Origin: Megaleporinus macrocephalus
Lineage: Eukaryota > Chordata > Actinopteri > Characiformes > Anostomidae
DNA: 64,000 bases
Assembly (NCBI GenBank): GCA_021613375.1
Contig: CM038717.1
Span: forward strand, 41,621,122-41,685,121
Direction of reading: 5' to 3'
In this document: positions 37,653-47,243 of the stretch, piece after piece
Numbering within the stretch: position 1 is the first letter of the stretch
Layout: each line of letters begins with the position of its first letter
Notes under the pieces: generated by a model
What the model was told of the DNA's origin: nothing
Seen by the model: only the letters and a program-made list of their open reading frames with translations
The model's database searches: none
Translations under genes and position numbers: made by a program

Positions 37653-37715
37653 AGCTTCATAAGAGACATTTCTCTGGATAAGGAAGCTCTGGTGCTGGTT
37701 CTCCTCCACAGAATG
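37653..37715 (+). CDS. Second candidate exon, in phase with 37351-37485
   Basis: It starts after a TTCCTCAG acceptor and ends at ATG before a GTAAGA donor. The 21 codons read SFIRDISLDKEALVLVLLHRM, open in the phase needed to follow the preceding candidate exon (0 to 0). Splice signals on both sides are good, but the peptide itself matches nothing I recognise, and a 63-bp open frame between splice-like sites can arise by chance. Confidence 0.25.
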
Positions 37716-37976
37716 GTAAGAACAGACATACGGAGGTTTGGGTGGATGTTTTAAATTTAGAGCTTCAGTCAGAGACGCAGGTGGTCTTCTTTGGAAGGCG
37801 GCCCCCCAACACTCTGATCTTTATGTGCTGTGTTCGTAACTCTGTTGTTCAAGACAAGTTCTCCTCTTCCTCCAATTACTGACTCCCTCTAACTGAACAT
37901 GTTATTCTAGTCATTTTATATGTTTATGGTCGTTTTGCTAATTAGTATCAACGTATCCGGAAGTTCTAACACAAAG

Positions 37977-38439
37977 TAAACAAAGATGGCCACCCCAGTG
38001 TTGTCATGGAAAATAGCAGGGGGTGTCATGGGTGAATGTTTATATATTACTTAAGCCTCCTTTATTTTAAAAAGTGAGGGAAATACAGTTTTTCATGATA
38101 TCAGCCCTTTACGAACGACATTACTGGGTAAACATCTGTATTATTTGATACTTTGACTCACTTTCTTTTCAATTTCCATCATAAATAAGGCTTTTACCTC
38201 TTTTGTTTTCATTTAAGTGATACAGAATTACCTAAAACCCAATAAAACTGTTACCAGTGGTTACTACAGTCCTGGTTTTGTATGTGCAGTAAGGAAACCC
38301 CTGTGAATGAGTCTGTATTAAAACCCTGTGGTGATGCGACTGGCTGGTGTGTTTATAGTGCTGCTGTGATGTAACGCTGACTGAGTCAAACAAATCAAAG
38401 CCCTCAGCGTGTTAACGGTATTACAAACATTATTAGAAC
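37977..38439. other. Intergenic DNA, nothing recognised
   Basis: No exon. A word GTTAACGGTATTACAAACAT near 38410 recurs at about 39598 as GTTAACAGTATTACAAATAT, which is part of the local duplication described below. Confidence 0.4.
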
Positions 38440-39255
38440 AATGGTGTCGCTAGACCATTGCTATGGTGTCCCAGGTAGTTGCTAAGGTGTCACTAGGCCA
38501 TTGTTGTAGTGTCCCAGGTGGTGGTTAAGGTGTCGCTAGGCCACTGCTATGGTATTGCAACTGGTTGCTAAGATGTTGCTAGGCCACTGCTATGGTATTG
38601 CAGGTGGTTGCTAAGATGTCGCTAGGCCACTGCTATGGTATTGCAGGTGGTTGCTAAGATGTCACTAGGCCACTGCTATGGTATTGCAGGTAGTTGCTAA
38701 GATGTCGCTAGGCCACTGCTATGGTATTGCAGGTGGTTGCTAAGATGTTTCTAGGCCGCTGCTATAGTGTCCCAGGTGGTTGGTAAGGTGTCGCTAGGCC
38801 ACTGCTATGGTATTGCAGGTGGTTGCTAAGGTGTCACTAGGCCACTGCTATGGTATTGCAGGTAGTTGCTAAGATGTCGCTAGGCCACTGCTATGGTATT
38901 GCAGGTGGTTGCTAAGATGTTTCTAGGCCACTGCTATAGTGTCCCAGGTGGTTGGTAAGGTGTCGCTAGGCCACTGCTATGGTATTGCAGGTGGTTGCTA
39001 AGGTGTCACTAAGCCATTGCTATAGTATCCAAGGTGGTTGCTAAGGTGTCGCTAGGCCACTGCTATGGTATTGCAGGTGGTTGCTAAGGTGTCACTAGGC
39101 CACTGCTATGGTATTGCAGGTAGTTGCCAAGATGTCGCTAGGCCACTGCATGGTATTGCAGGTGGTTGTTAAGATGTTTCTAGGCTGCTGCTATAGTGTC
39201 CCAGGTGGTTGCTAAGGTGAGGTGTCACTAGGTTGTTATTATAGTGTCCCGGGTG
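38440..39255. repeat. 43-bp minisatellite (GGTTGCTAAGGTGT family), array A
   Basis: About 19 units have the core GCTAGGCCACTGCTATGGTA then TTGCAGGTGGTTGCTAAG. It is followed directly by the block at 39279-39590. Confidence 0.92.
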
Positions 39256-39278
39256 GTTACTAATATAAATATCTATGT

Positions 39279-39590
39279 GTGAGAGTCTGTATGTAGACTA
39301 TATGACGGTAAGTATGAGAGATTTCTTTTGAGAGAATCTTTTGATTACACCGTTAATTTTATAGGGGATTCATTGATTCTCAAACTAATGCTGTACTAAA
39401 CCATTACATGTAAAAGATCCCAACGGTTCCCATATAAGATCTAAGTTCTGTAGTGGTTTGTCTAGTTGAATGAAAAAACAACTTTCTTTGATGTGGCCAC
39501 AATAAAATAATAATTAGTTCATTCTTATTCCTAAAATGTTATTTGCATTATTTCCCATTTTCAGTCCATTCAAAGAGAAGAGTCCATTCG
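39279..39590. repeat. Duplicated block, copy A
   Basis: About 310 bp from TCTGTATGTAG to TCGTAGTTGT are about 90% identical to 41700-42036, including CATTACATGTAAAAGATCCC and GTCTAGTTGAATGAAAAAAC. Both copies sit immediately right of a 43-bp array of the same family. Confidence 0.88.
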
Positions 39591-39637
39591 TAGTTGTGTT
39601 AACAGTATTACAAATATTATTAGAACAAAACAACCGT

Positions 39638-39643
39638 TTATTC
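39638..39643 (-). promoter_or_regulatory. dolk: Possible DOLK polyadenylation signal
   Basis: TTTATT on the + strand is AATAAA on the minus strand. It is the only canonical signal I found for a minus-strand transcript between DOLK and here, but it would imply a 3' UTR of about 2.9 kb crossing repeats. Weak. Confidence 0.25.
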
Positions 39644-39892
39644 CAGAATGTATATTCATTCAAATACAAATGATGATGCTGACATTTCAGGACGAGCTGC
39701 TCCGCCTTCAGAACTGAAATGCTTCAAAAATACTTCTATTAACTCTAGAAAAAAGTCATCCAAACAGAAAAAGCAAGCAAAATCTGACACTTTCCTGAAG
39801 GCCAACACTCACCTGACCTTCACCGCGGCACACGTACATCAAAGCTGGCCTTGGATCAGCGGCCCAAAAGAGTATCTACACCTCCTACACGC

Positions 39893-39895
<3 letters not shown>

Positions 39896-39943
<48 letters not shown>
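39896..39943. repeat. (TA)n microsatellite
   Basis: About 22 TA units. Confidence 0.95.
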
Positions 39944-39947
<4 letters not shown>

Positions 39948-40239
39948 CAGCTTTCAGTACATTTCAATACAAAAACAAGGCAAAAATATTCAGTCCTCTG
40001 TTCATGAAACACACACTTTACATTAGAAGATTACAACATCCAGGAGTTCAAATAAAAACTCATGTTCTTCAAAGGCATTCCTCTGTTCCCACCTGAAACA
40101 GATGAACAGTTATAGCTATGCTGGATAATACAAAGTACACACTGTGCCTCAGTGTATGTGGTTTTTTGCTTACACGCCTGTAAGGACAGGTTTATGTTTA
40201 TATGTGTGGTGATTCTTAAAGGGTCGTCATTGTTGTTTA

Positions 40240-40740
40240 AATGCATTCAGTCATTCAGAGGGGTTTGATGTGAAACGCTCTGTTCTAGAGAAACTTACAG
40301 TCAGGACTGTTCACAGTGGAGGTGAATGGAACCAGACGTCCACCTCTAGAAAGTTATTACAGTAGATGGTTATAAATACACTGTCTGGTGTCTGAGACAC
40401 TGCTTTCGGATCAGGTATTGAGCTTCAGCCTAGTTTCATTATGTTCATTCATGGTGGAGGGATACATGCAAGGTGTTTATAGGCTAAATAGTTCTCAAAA
40501 TAAATTTTACCATCAACAGCATTCATATAAACTCAGAAGACACGTGTAGCTTCACTGGTGGGTTTCATAGTAAATACAATGTGTATATTTGTGTTGTAGA
40601 CATGGAGACCCGTGGTTACCATCACCACCACTGTAAACACATTCTGAACCATTTCACACCAAACCCACTCTCAATCACTCCGCTCACTAAATATAATTAT
40701 GGATGAATTTTGCATAATTACTGGACTTTCCCTTGTACCA
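40240..40740. mobile_element. MITE copy lacking clear ends (family of 45510-46342)
   Basis: Internal words shared with the complete element, on the opposite or same strand: GGGGTTTGATGTGAAACGC, TAGAGAAACTTACAG, GTTGTAGACATGGAGACCC, CATTTCACACCAAACCCA. Terminal repeats were not found. Confidence 0.5.
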
Positions 40741-40779
40741 GCACAGTAAAACTGATTGAAGAAACAAATGGTGTCCCTA

Positions 40780-41690
40780 TAGTGTCCCAAGTGGTTGCTA
40801 AGGTGTTGCTCCGTCACTGCTATGGTGTCACAGGCGGTTTTTAAGGTGTTGCTAGACCATTGCTATGGTGTCCCAGGTAGTTGCTAAGGTGTCACTAGGT
40901 TGTTGTTATAGTGTCCCAGGTGGTGGTTAAGGTGTCGCTAGGCCACTGCTATGGTATTGCAGGTGGTTGCTAGGATGTCGCTAGGCCACTGCTATGAAAT
41001 TGCAGATGGTTGCTAAGGTGTCACTAGGCCGTTGCTATAGTGTCCCAGTTGGTGGTTAAGGTGTCGCTCGGCCACTGCTATGGTGTCACAGGCGGTTTTT
41101 AAGGTGTCGCTAGACCTTTGCTATGGTGTCCCAGCTACTTGTTAAGGTGTCACTAGGCCATTGCTTTGGTATCCCAGGTGGTTGTTAAGGTGTTGCTCGG
41201 TCGTAGCTATAGTATTGAAGGTGGTTCCTAAGTTGTCGCTAGGCCACTGCTATGGTATTGCAGGTGGTTGCTAAGATGTCACTAGGCCACTGCTATGGCA
41301 TTGCAGGTGGTTGCTAAGATGTTGCTAGGCCGCTGCTATAGTGTCCTAGGTGGTGGTTAGGGTGTCACTAGGGCACTGCTAAGATATTGCTAGGCCGCTG
41401 CTATAGTGTCCCAGGTGGTTGTTAAGGTGTCACTAGGCCATTGCTATGGTATGGGTGTCACTAGGCCATTGCTTTGGTATCCCAGGTGGTTGTTAAGGTG
41501 TTGCTCGGTCGTAGCTATAGTATTGAAATTGCTTGGTATGGTATTGCAGGGGGCAGCTAAGGTGTCACTAGGCCATTGCTTTGGTATCCCAGGTGGTTGC
41601 TAAGATGTTGCTAGGTCGCTGCTGTAGTGTCCCATGTGGTTGTTAAGGTGGGGTGGCGCCAGGCCGTTACTATAGTGTCCCGGGTGGTTA
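40780..41690. repeat. Minisatellite (GGTTGCTAAGGTGT family), array B
   Basis: Roughly 21 units of about 43 bp, more degenerate than array A, with GCTCGGTCGTAGCTATAG variants repeated as a block near 41190 and 41490. Confidence 0.9.
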
Positions 41691-41699
41691 CTAATACAA

Positions 41700-42036
41700 A
41701 TATGTGTGTGCGTGAGTCTGTATGTAGTGTGTATGACGGTAAGTATGAGAGATTTCTTTGTGACAACTTTTGATTACACCATTCATTTTATAGGGGATTC
41801 ATTGATACTCAAACTAATGCTGTACTAAACCATTACATGTAAAAGATCCCAACGGATCCCCTATAAGATCTAAGATCCTGCGACGTTCTGTAGTGGTTGG
41901 TCTAGTTGAATGAAAAAACAACTTTCTTCAATGTGGCCACAATAAAATAATATTTAGTTCATTCTTATTCCTAAAATGTTATTTGCATTATTTCCAGTTT
42001 CCAGTCCACTCAAAGAGAAAAGCCAGTTCGTAGTTG
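41700..42036. repeat. Duplicated block, copy B
   Basis: The counterpart of 39279-39590, in the same orientation about 2.4 kb away, with several small indels (for example TCCTGCGACG added near 41875). Confidence 0.88.
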
Positions 42037-42510
42037 TTCAGCAAAGTTCATGAATGATCCAAAGATGTGAACCAACACAAGCACATACACAATCCTGCAA
42101 CAGTGACGTACAGTTTCTTTAAGAACAACATTTTGATAATTATTGCATGCTCGAAACTGTACCTGCTACAGACGTGCCGAGATTCTTAACTCAGTGCATT
42201 TCTATAAACAACAAAGTGTGTACTGAAGGCCAGTATACTACAATTCACTGTCCAGCCATTGAGTTGGGGTGGACTAAACTAAACTAAACTAAACTAAACT
42301 AAGGGGATGTACATTGTTCAGCGTCGTTATAAATAAACAAACAAACAAACAAACATATCTATCATCTACAGCCGCTCAAGATTTCCAGGAATATTTCACA
42401 TACAAAGCCGTGTGTAGAATGTATATATGCAGAATGTGTGTGAATGTTTACATACAGCGTTCCTCAGTTTTTGAGCATGTGTTGATATAGTATTGTGTGC
42501 GTGCGCATGC
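42037..42510. other. dolk: DOLK 3' flank, likely 3' UTR
   Basis: Directly downstream of the DOLK stop on the minus strand. It contains a short (TAAAC)n/(AAAC)n repeat and no other gene. Confidence 0.4.
42273..42354. repeat. (TAAAC)n and (CAAA)n microsatellites
   Basis: About six TAAAC units at 42273-42302 and about five CAAA units near 42336-42354. Confidence 0.9.
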
Positions 42511-44085
42511 TCATAACAGCAACAGTACATATAGGTACAGCGGCAACAGCAGGTTGTCAATCTGCGACGTGTAGGCCTCCAGCATGGCCACCATGGCGAT
42601 GGACCCCACCACCCAGGAGTAACTGGCGTTCAGGTTTATGGTCCCATCAGCGATCAGGAAAATCACCACCGCGATGACCTGCGCAAACACGGAGGTCGCC
42701 GTCCCCTCGAAGGTTTTCTTGGTCCCCGGCCAACGAATCTCGCCCACCGTGCTTCCGAAAACAGAGGCCACGGTGTCACCGACTCCCACAGCCAGTACGC
42801 CGGCATAGGGCACCAGCCCCCCAGCGCCCGACATCCCACCCTTTGGGGTGCAGGGTCCCGGAGACAACCACAAGGGCAGGGAGACCCCCAGCAACAGGTA
42901 GATATGGGTGAGAATTAGGGGCCCGGAGTCTCTCTCGTCCAGGAAAAGCGTGAGCAGCCGGCGCAGGAGCGGCCCCAGTGGCCGGATACGGAAGAAGCGC
43001 ACCAGTTCCAGGAAGAGGAAGGCGGCGAGGCACACCACGGCAGCCAGGTGCAGCAGAGGCCGGTCCAGGACCAGCCCGGGGGTGAAGGTCAGCACCACCA
43101 GCAGGTGGAAGTACTTCCTCGCGGTCGTGGACGCCTGCTGCTTCTTGCTGGTCCCGGAGCGCCGGCCGTTCTGGCGCAGCACAAAAGCCACGGCCACCAG
43201 CGCAAGGACGCTCCAGTACGCCAGCAACCAGAGGCGCGTGTCGCTAAGGGTGATAAAGTGGAATATCCATGCCACGGGGTGGTGCTGGGTCAGCAGGGAC
43301 AGCCACGGCACCAGCAGGCCCAGGCCCAGCACGGCCGTCATCAGGTGGAAGAAAACAGACGCCGCCCACGTCTCGGACTCCATGAAGAGGAAGAGGACGG
43401 CGAAGAAGACGCCCAGCAGGACGCAGCCCACCACGGCCACCGGGAGAAAGAAATGCAGCGGATCGGCATTAACGTTAGCCGCGCTAGCCAGCGAGCGCTT
43501 GATCAGCTGGTTGATGATGAAGCTGACTCCACCTAGGACCAGCAGGGCCTCTCCGGGCGTGAAGCAGCGCGGCAGGAGGTACAGGAGGATGAGGCTGAGG
43601 TACACGAAGATCAGCAGCACCTCCAGCACCTCGATCACCTCCGACACGGTCAGAGTCTGCTTGACCGTGTAGAGGATAGCGCTGCCTGCGATGCCGGCGA
43701 TCACGCAGGTGTTGGTGGGCACCGGCCGGGTGATGCCCAAGGCGATCAGCGACAGAAACAGCGACAGCATCATTCCCGTCACGGTGATCACCATGGCAAA
43801 GCGCTCAAAGTACACGTTGCCCACGGCCACGCAGCGGCCCTTCAGCGCCAACCCAATCAAGGGCAGGACCATGCTGGCGGACAGCACGCCGCTGTTGGCC
43901 GTGGGCCGGAACTGGAAGACGGCGGCGCCGGTCCGCAGAAGGCGGTCCCATTTGAGCTGGACGTAGAAGGCCTGGACGGCCAGAGCGATGCAGCACCACG
44001 AGAGCTGGTTCCACACGGCCATGTGGACGCACAGCACGATGGAGAAGACCACCAAGGACTCCACCAGCACAGGGTCCATCTGCAT
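42511..44085 (-). CDS. dolk: Dolichol kinase, single coding exon
   Basis: A 524-codon frame runs from ATG at 44085 to TGA at 42511-42513. It matches vertebrate dolichol kinase along its length (human about 538 residues, with a longer N-terminal leader): [58 protein letters not shown]. The enzyme is a polytopic ER-membrane protein that uses CTP to phosphorylate dolichol, giving the dolichyl phosphate carrier for N-glycosylation, O- and C-mannosylation and GPI anchors. The probable CTP site is intact near the C terminus: GDTVASVFG (Asp437) and GTKKTFEGT (residues 454-462). Many hydrophobic segments fill the rest. A second ATG two codons in could also start. A pyrimidine-rich CAG on the minus strand, ending at 44088, may be the acceptor of a 5' non-coding exon. 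GC content is clearly higher than the surroundings. Confidence 0.97.
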   Translation of the reverse strand: MQMDPVLVESLVVFSIVLCVHMAVWNQLSWCCIALAVQAFYVQLKWDRLLRTGAAVFQFRPTANSGVLSASMVLPLIGLALKGRCVAVGNVYFERFAMVITVTGMMLSLFLSLIALGITRPVPTNTCVIAGIAGSAILYTVKQTLTVSEVIEVLEVLLIFVYLSLILLYLLPRCFTPGEALLVLGGVSFIINQLIKRSLASAANVNADPLHFFLPVAVVGCVLLGVFFAVLFLFMESETWAASVFFHLMTAVLGLGLLVPWLSLLTQHHPVAWIFHFITLSDTRLWLLAYWSVLALVAVAFVLRQNGRRSGTSKKQQASTTARKYFHLLVVLTFTPGLVLDRPLLHLAAVVCLAAFLFLELVRFFRIRPLGPLLRRLLTLFLDERDSGPLILTHIYLLLGVSLPLWLSPGPCTPKGGMSGAGGLVPYAGVLAVGVGDTVASVFGSTVGEIRWPGTKKTFEGTATSVFAQVIAVVIFLIADGTINLNASYSWVVGSIAMVAMLEAYTSQIDNLLLPLYLYVLLLL

Positions 44086-44303
44086 GACTGCGGGATGAGA
44101 GTTGGAGAGGCCTGGCTGAGAAGTCTCCTAGAAACTTTGGGACTTTGTTGAGGACTTTCCAGACTTCAGATGCATCAAAGTGTCACTCGCTTACAGTTCT
44201 GTATCATCAACATGTTCCTCTACACCTTCAATCAGCATCCAGGACCTGAAAGAGACACATCAAAACAGATGTATGGTTAGAGCCACACTAACCACTGACT
44301 GGT
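44086..44303. other. DOLK 5' flank
   Basis: No coding content. It may hold a 5' non-coding DOLK exon or intron end (CCAACTCTCATCCCGCAG on the minus strand just before the start codon). Confidence 0.35.
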
Positions 44304-44980
44304 ACACAGGTAAGTCACATTATTATGACCAGCAGCTGATATCCAGAGTAGCCACTATGTGTAGCAGGGACAGCAGCTAGACAGACTGGGAGACTCAATA
44401 AGGTCCTGGTAGGTGGAGTCATGCTGACTGCAGTGCATTCCACAGCAGCTAGAGGGCGCTTGGGGGAGGATCCACTTCCTATTTTGGTTCGAGGCACTGG
44501 TCTGGGGATTGTTTGACATACTGTGGACCCACTCATCCATGGAAGATCCTCTCAACCCATTTGGGTCTGAATCCATCCTTGCAGATCACATACACCATAC
44601 ATGCTGATTGTCTTCTCTGAGGTGGATGAGATCTTCCAGCAGGACAATGAGACACGTCACACGGCTAGAAATGTCCCACACTGGTTGGAGGAGCTGACCA
44701 AGACTTCCAAGTACTACCCTGGACCCCTAATTCCCTAGACTTTAACCTAAGTAAGCATCTGTGGGACCATCTGGATGGAGGTGTTGGCTCTATGGATCCT
44801 CCTCCACGCTCCCTCCAGCAGCTGTGGGATGCACTGCAGTCAGCATGATACCTCCAGATACCTGAGATCACCTACCAGGACCTTACTGAGTCTCCCAGTC
44901 CGTCTAACTGCTGTCCCTGCTGCACACGGCGCTCACTCTGGATGTTAGCTAGGGGTCATAATAATGTGACTCCACTGTGT
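44304..44980 (+). mobile_element. Tc1-like deletion derivative with about 190-bp inverted repeats
   Basis: The left end ACACAGGTAAGTCACATTAT and right end ATAATGTGACTCCACTGTGT are inverted repeats, and the similarity extends inward about 180-190 bp on each side (GGGAGACTCA, GGTCCTGGTAGGTG, CTGACTGCAGTGCATTCCAC and their complements). The middle has transposase scraps on the + strand: FQQDNETRH (second catalytic D) and RNVPHWLEE, followed by stops. It is the same family as 19697-20037, in the opposite coding direction. Confidence 0.8.
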
Positions 44981-45509
44981 AATAACATTACATATCTTGA
45001 CTTTGTACTGTTTTTGTTCAAACACAGCTCATATATTTATAAATTTAGTCCCAACTCTTTCTGAGTCTGTACGTGGAGTTCTTGGCTACTAATTATTTAA
45101 CAGGCACTGTAATTGAGGCCTAATCTGCGTCCGGACCCCGGGCCCTCTGGGAGTTCACGTCATCAGACAAGCATGTGGAGTGAAATCAACAGGAAGGTGT
45201 TGTAATAATCAGGGAGCTGCTGAACGCCAAACTGCTGCAGACTGAACTCTGGCACAGTGAACCGTCCACACATAAACCATAAGCCATGTAATCCTAGAAA
45301 GCTTGAGTCGAGAACGAGGTGCAAGTACGTCTAGGAAGGCCATCCCCCATCAAAACTCGGAATTTCAGACCGGAATCATGTGCGCAAGGGTTTGAAAAAT
45401 ACTAACCTGGACTCTCCAGGACGAGCCCAGAGTACACTGCGCTATAGCATTACACTGTAATTCATAATACATTGGTATGGAGTCACAGTCAGCGAAGGTC
45501 TTGGGACCC
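44981..45509. other. Intergenic DNA between DOLK and NUP188
   Basis: No exon or element was recognised with confidence. Confidence 0.35.
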
Positions 45510-46342
45510 TAAAGGGGAATTCCACCAACATTGTAAATTTTCTATATAATTTATCTGGTTTAGAGTGTGAAATGCTTCACTGTAGAGAAACTTACTGAAC
45601 TTTTCTTTTCTTACTCTATTCTTTACAATGACTGCCATAAGAACTTGTGGTCCACTACAAATACTTATTCATAAGTTTTGAGTTTTTAATATGTAATGTT
45701 AATAAAGGTGAAATAGCGATAACTCAGATAAACAAGTTTTTAAGAGAGACTGCTATTGCTTACAAAACACTGCACTAAATGCAATCCAGAAATGTGTTTT
45801 ATTCTAAACCTCTATATCTTTTATTCTTTATTTCTTGTCTCAGGCATCGAGAACAGTGGTTCCATTCACCACCAGCACGAACAATTCTGACTTGATAAGG
45901 TTCTCTAGAACAGAGCATTTCATATTAATCACACAGACAGATTTACTTAGACTGGTGGTGGTGATGGGCACCTGGGGTCTCCATGTCTACAACACAAATA
46001 TACACTTTTTTTACTATCAAACCCACCAGTGAACCCACATGTGTCTTCTAAGTTTATATGTATTATTGATAATCTAAAAACGTTTTTGGACTACTTTGAC
46101 TCGCAACATCCTGCATATATCTCTCTACCAAGAATGGATTCAAATATATTGTAAGTCTTCTTACCATGAAACTACCATTTATAACCATTTGGACGTCTGG
46201 TTCCATTCACCACCACTGTGAACAATTCCGTAAGTTTCTCTAGAGCGAAGCATTTCACACCAAACCCCTCTGAATGACTTTGTTTGCATCTCAGCCATTT
46301 AATTAGCCAGGAATTTTGAAAAATAGGTGGAGTTCCCCTTTA
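45510..46342. mobile_element. Non-autonomous DNA element (MITE), both ends present
   Basis: It starts TAAAGGGGAATTCCACC and ends with the inverted GGTGGAGTTCCCCTTTA. Sub-terminal sequence is also partly inverted and repeated (TAGAGAAACTTAC near 45590; GTAAGTTTCTCTAGAG near 46232). It is about 830 bp without a coding frame. Partial copies lie at 16959-17150 and 40240-40740. Confidence 0.75.
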
Positions 46343-47190
46343 ACGTTAGCTGCAGCCCTTAGACCCACGTCCAAGTAGCTCCAGTAAACCTGATATGTAA
46401 ATTAATCGCCTGACATCAAAGAGCCATGCACGTTTTGGGGATAAAAGAGCCTAATCGATGGGTCTGATCAGTGATCGGGATGTGATCATCTTTTGTTAGA
46501 GCAGCAATGAGCTGAACCTTGGGTACAGCAGCGAGCGCAGCGAATGAAGGGAAGGATCAAGCTGATATATACCCCGTGTCGATATCGAATCGAAGATGAT
46601 TCGGCTTACCAGAGACTCGGATCGAGGATGTTCGCTCCTAATGATCCGCGATGGTGGTCTTTTGTGATATTTGATCGCTGTCGTGTTTCGCACACGGGTG
46701 GGGGGCGGCCATATTTGACAGCTGTGTCACGTGGGATGTGGCGATGGGGATTCGGCTCCAAGTGAGTCGATTCTTTGATTCCTACGGGAGCCGTATTCTT
46801 GGCTCTGAGAGTCGCTGGGAATCGACTCTTCAACTCCTCGTTATATGAAACGTAACTTAGTGTTCGGCGCAGGGAGTAAAACGCCATTCTTATTATTTTT
46901 ACAGCGAAGCCAGAAAGAGTTCAACTGCATCCAGTATGCTTTGATCTGTCACGGTATATTAAAAATACATATAGATCCGTGGAATCGACTCCGTGAGTCG
47001 AGAATCGGAGTTGACTCCAGAAAACAGGTACTCGCGGGATGAACAAAAAAGCGACGTTTTATATTAAAATGTGTGTAATAAAATTTAATTATGAATTTTA
47101 ATGATTAACCATTGGTTCTGTATGTATGTATAATTAAATGTGTCGTGTTTGAAATTATTTTTGCTAAAAGCTGTTCAAAATTGGCTCGAT
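46343..47190. other. NUP188 upstream DNA
   Basis: No coding exon is supported; short open frames on both strands lack family resemblance. It contains repeated GAATCGACTC / GAGTCGA words near 46600-47020 that may mark another degraded repeat. Confidence 0.35.
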
Positions 47191-47194
47191 ATGG

Positions 47195-47243
47195 TCACGT
47201 GACGAAACGCCGCGCTGCTATTGGTCACACGGAGGCGGGGAAG
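47195..47243 (+). promoter_or_regulatory. nup188: NUP188 core promoter elements
   Basis: TCACGTGA (47195-47202, an E-box palindrome of the USF/MYC/TFE type), CTATTGG (47218-47224, an inverted CCAAT box) and GGAGGCGGGGA (a GC box) lie within 50 bp of the ATG. The start codon sits in GAAGATGGCGG, a good Kozak context. There is no TATA, as is common for housekeeping genes. The factor names are inference from consensus sites. Confidence 0.55.

Larger units (their letters stand above)
34052..37976. other. Segment bounded by a perfect 19-bp inverted repeat
   Basis: CTTTGTGTTAGAACTTCCG at 34052-34070 recurs as its exact reverse complement at 37958-37976. Between lie the 43-bp satellite and two candidate exons. 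It could be a mobile element of unknown class or an inverted pair of older repeat pieces. No target-site duplication was recognised. Confidence 0.5.

Noticed and set aside
39648..40007. 119-codon + strand frame before DOLK
   Set aside because: It ends in a (TA)n translation (IYIYIY), with no recognisable domain or splice signals; it may overlap a minus-strand 3' UTR instead.
42908..43672. 254-codon frame on the + strand opposite DOLK
   Set aside because: A high-GC shadow of the DOLK coding strand; its Arg/Ser-rich sequence resembles no protein, whereas the minus strand is clear DOLK.
46544..46887. Overlapping short frames upstream of NUP188
   Set aside because: Both strands are open over the same interval with no family resemblance; the NUP188 start at 47244 has better context and homology.
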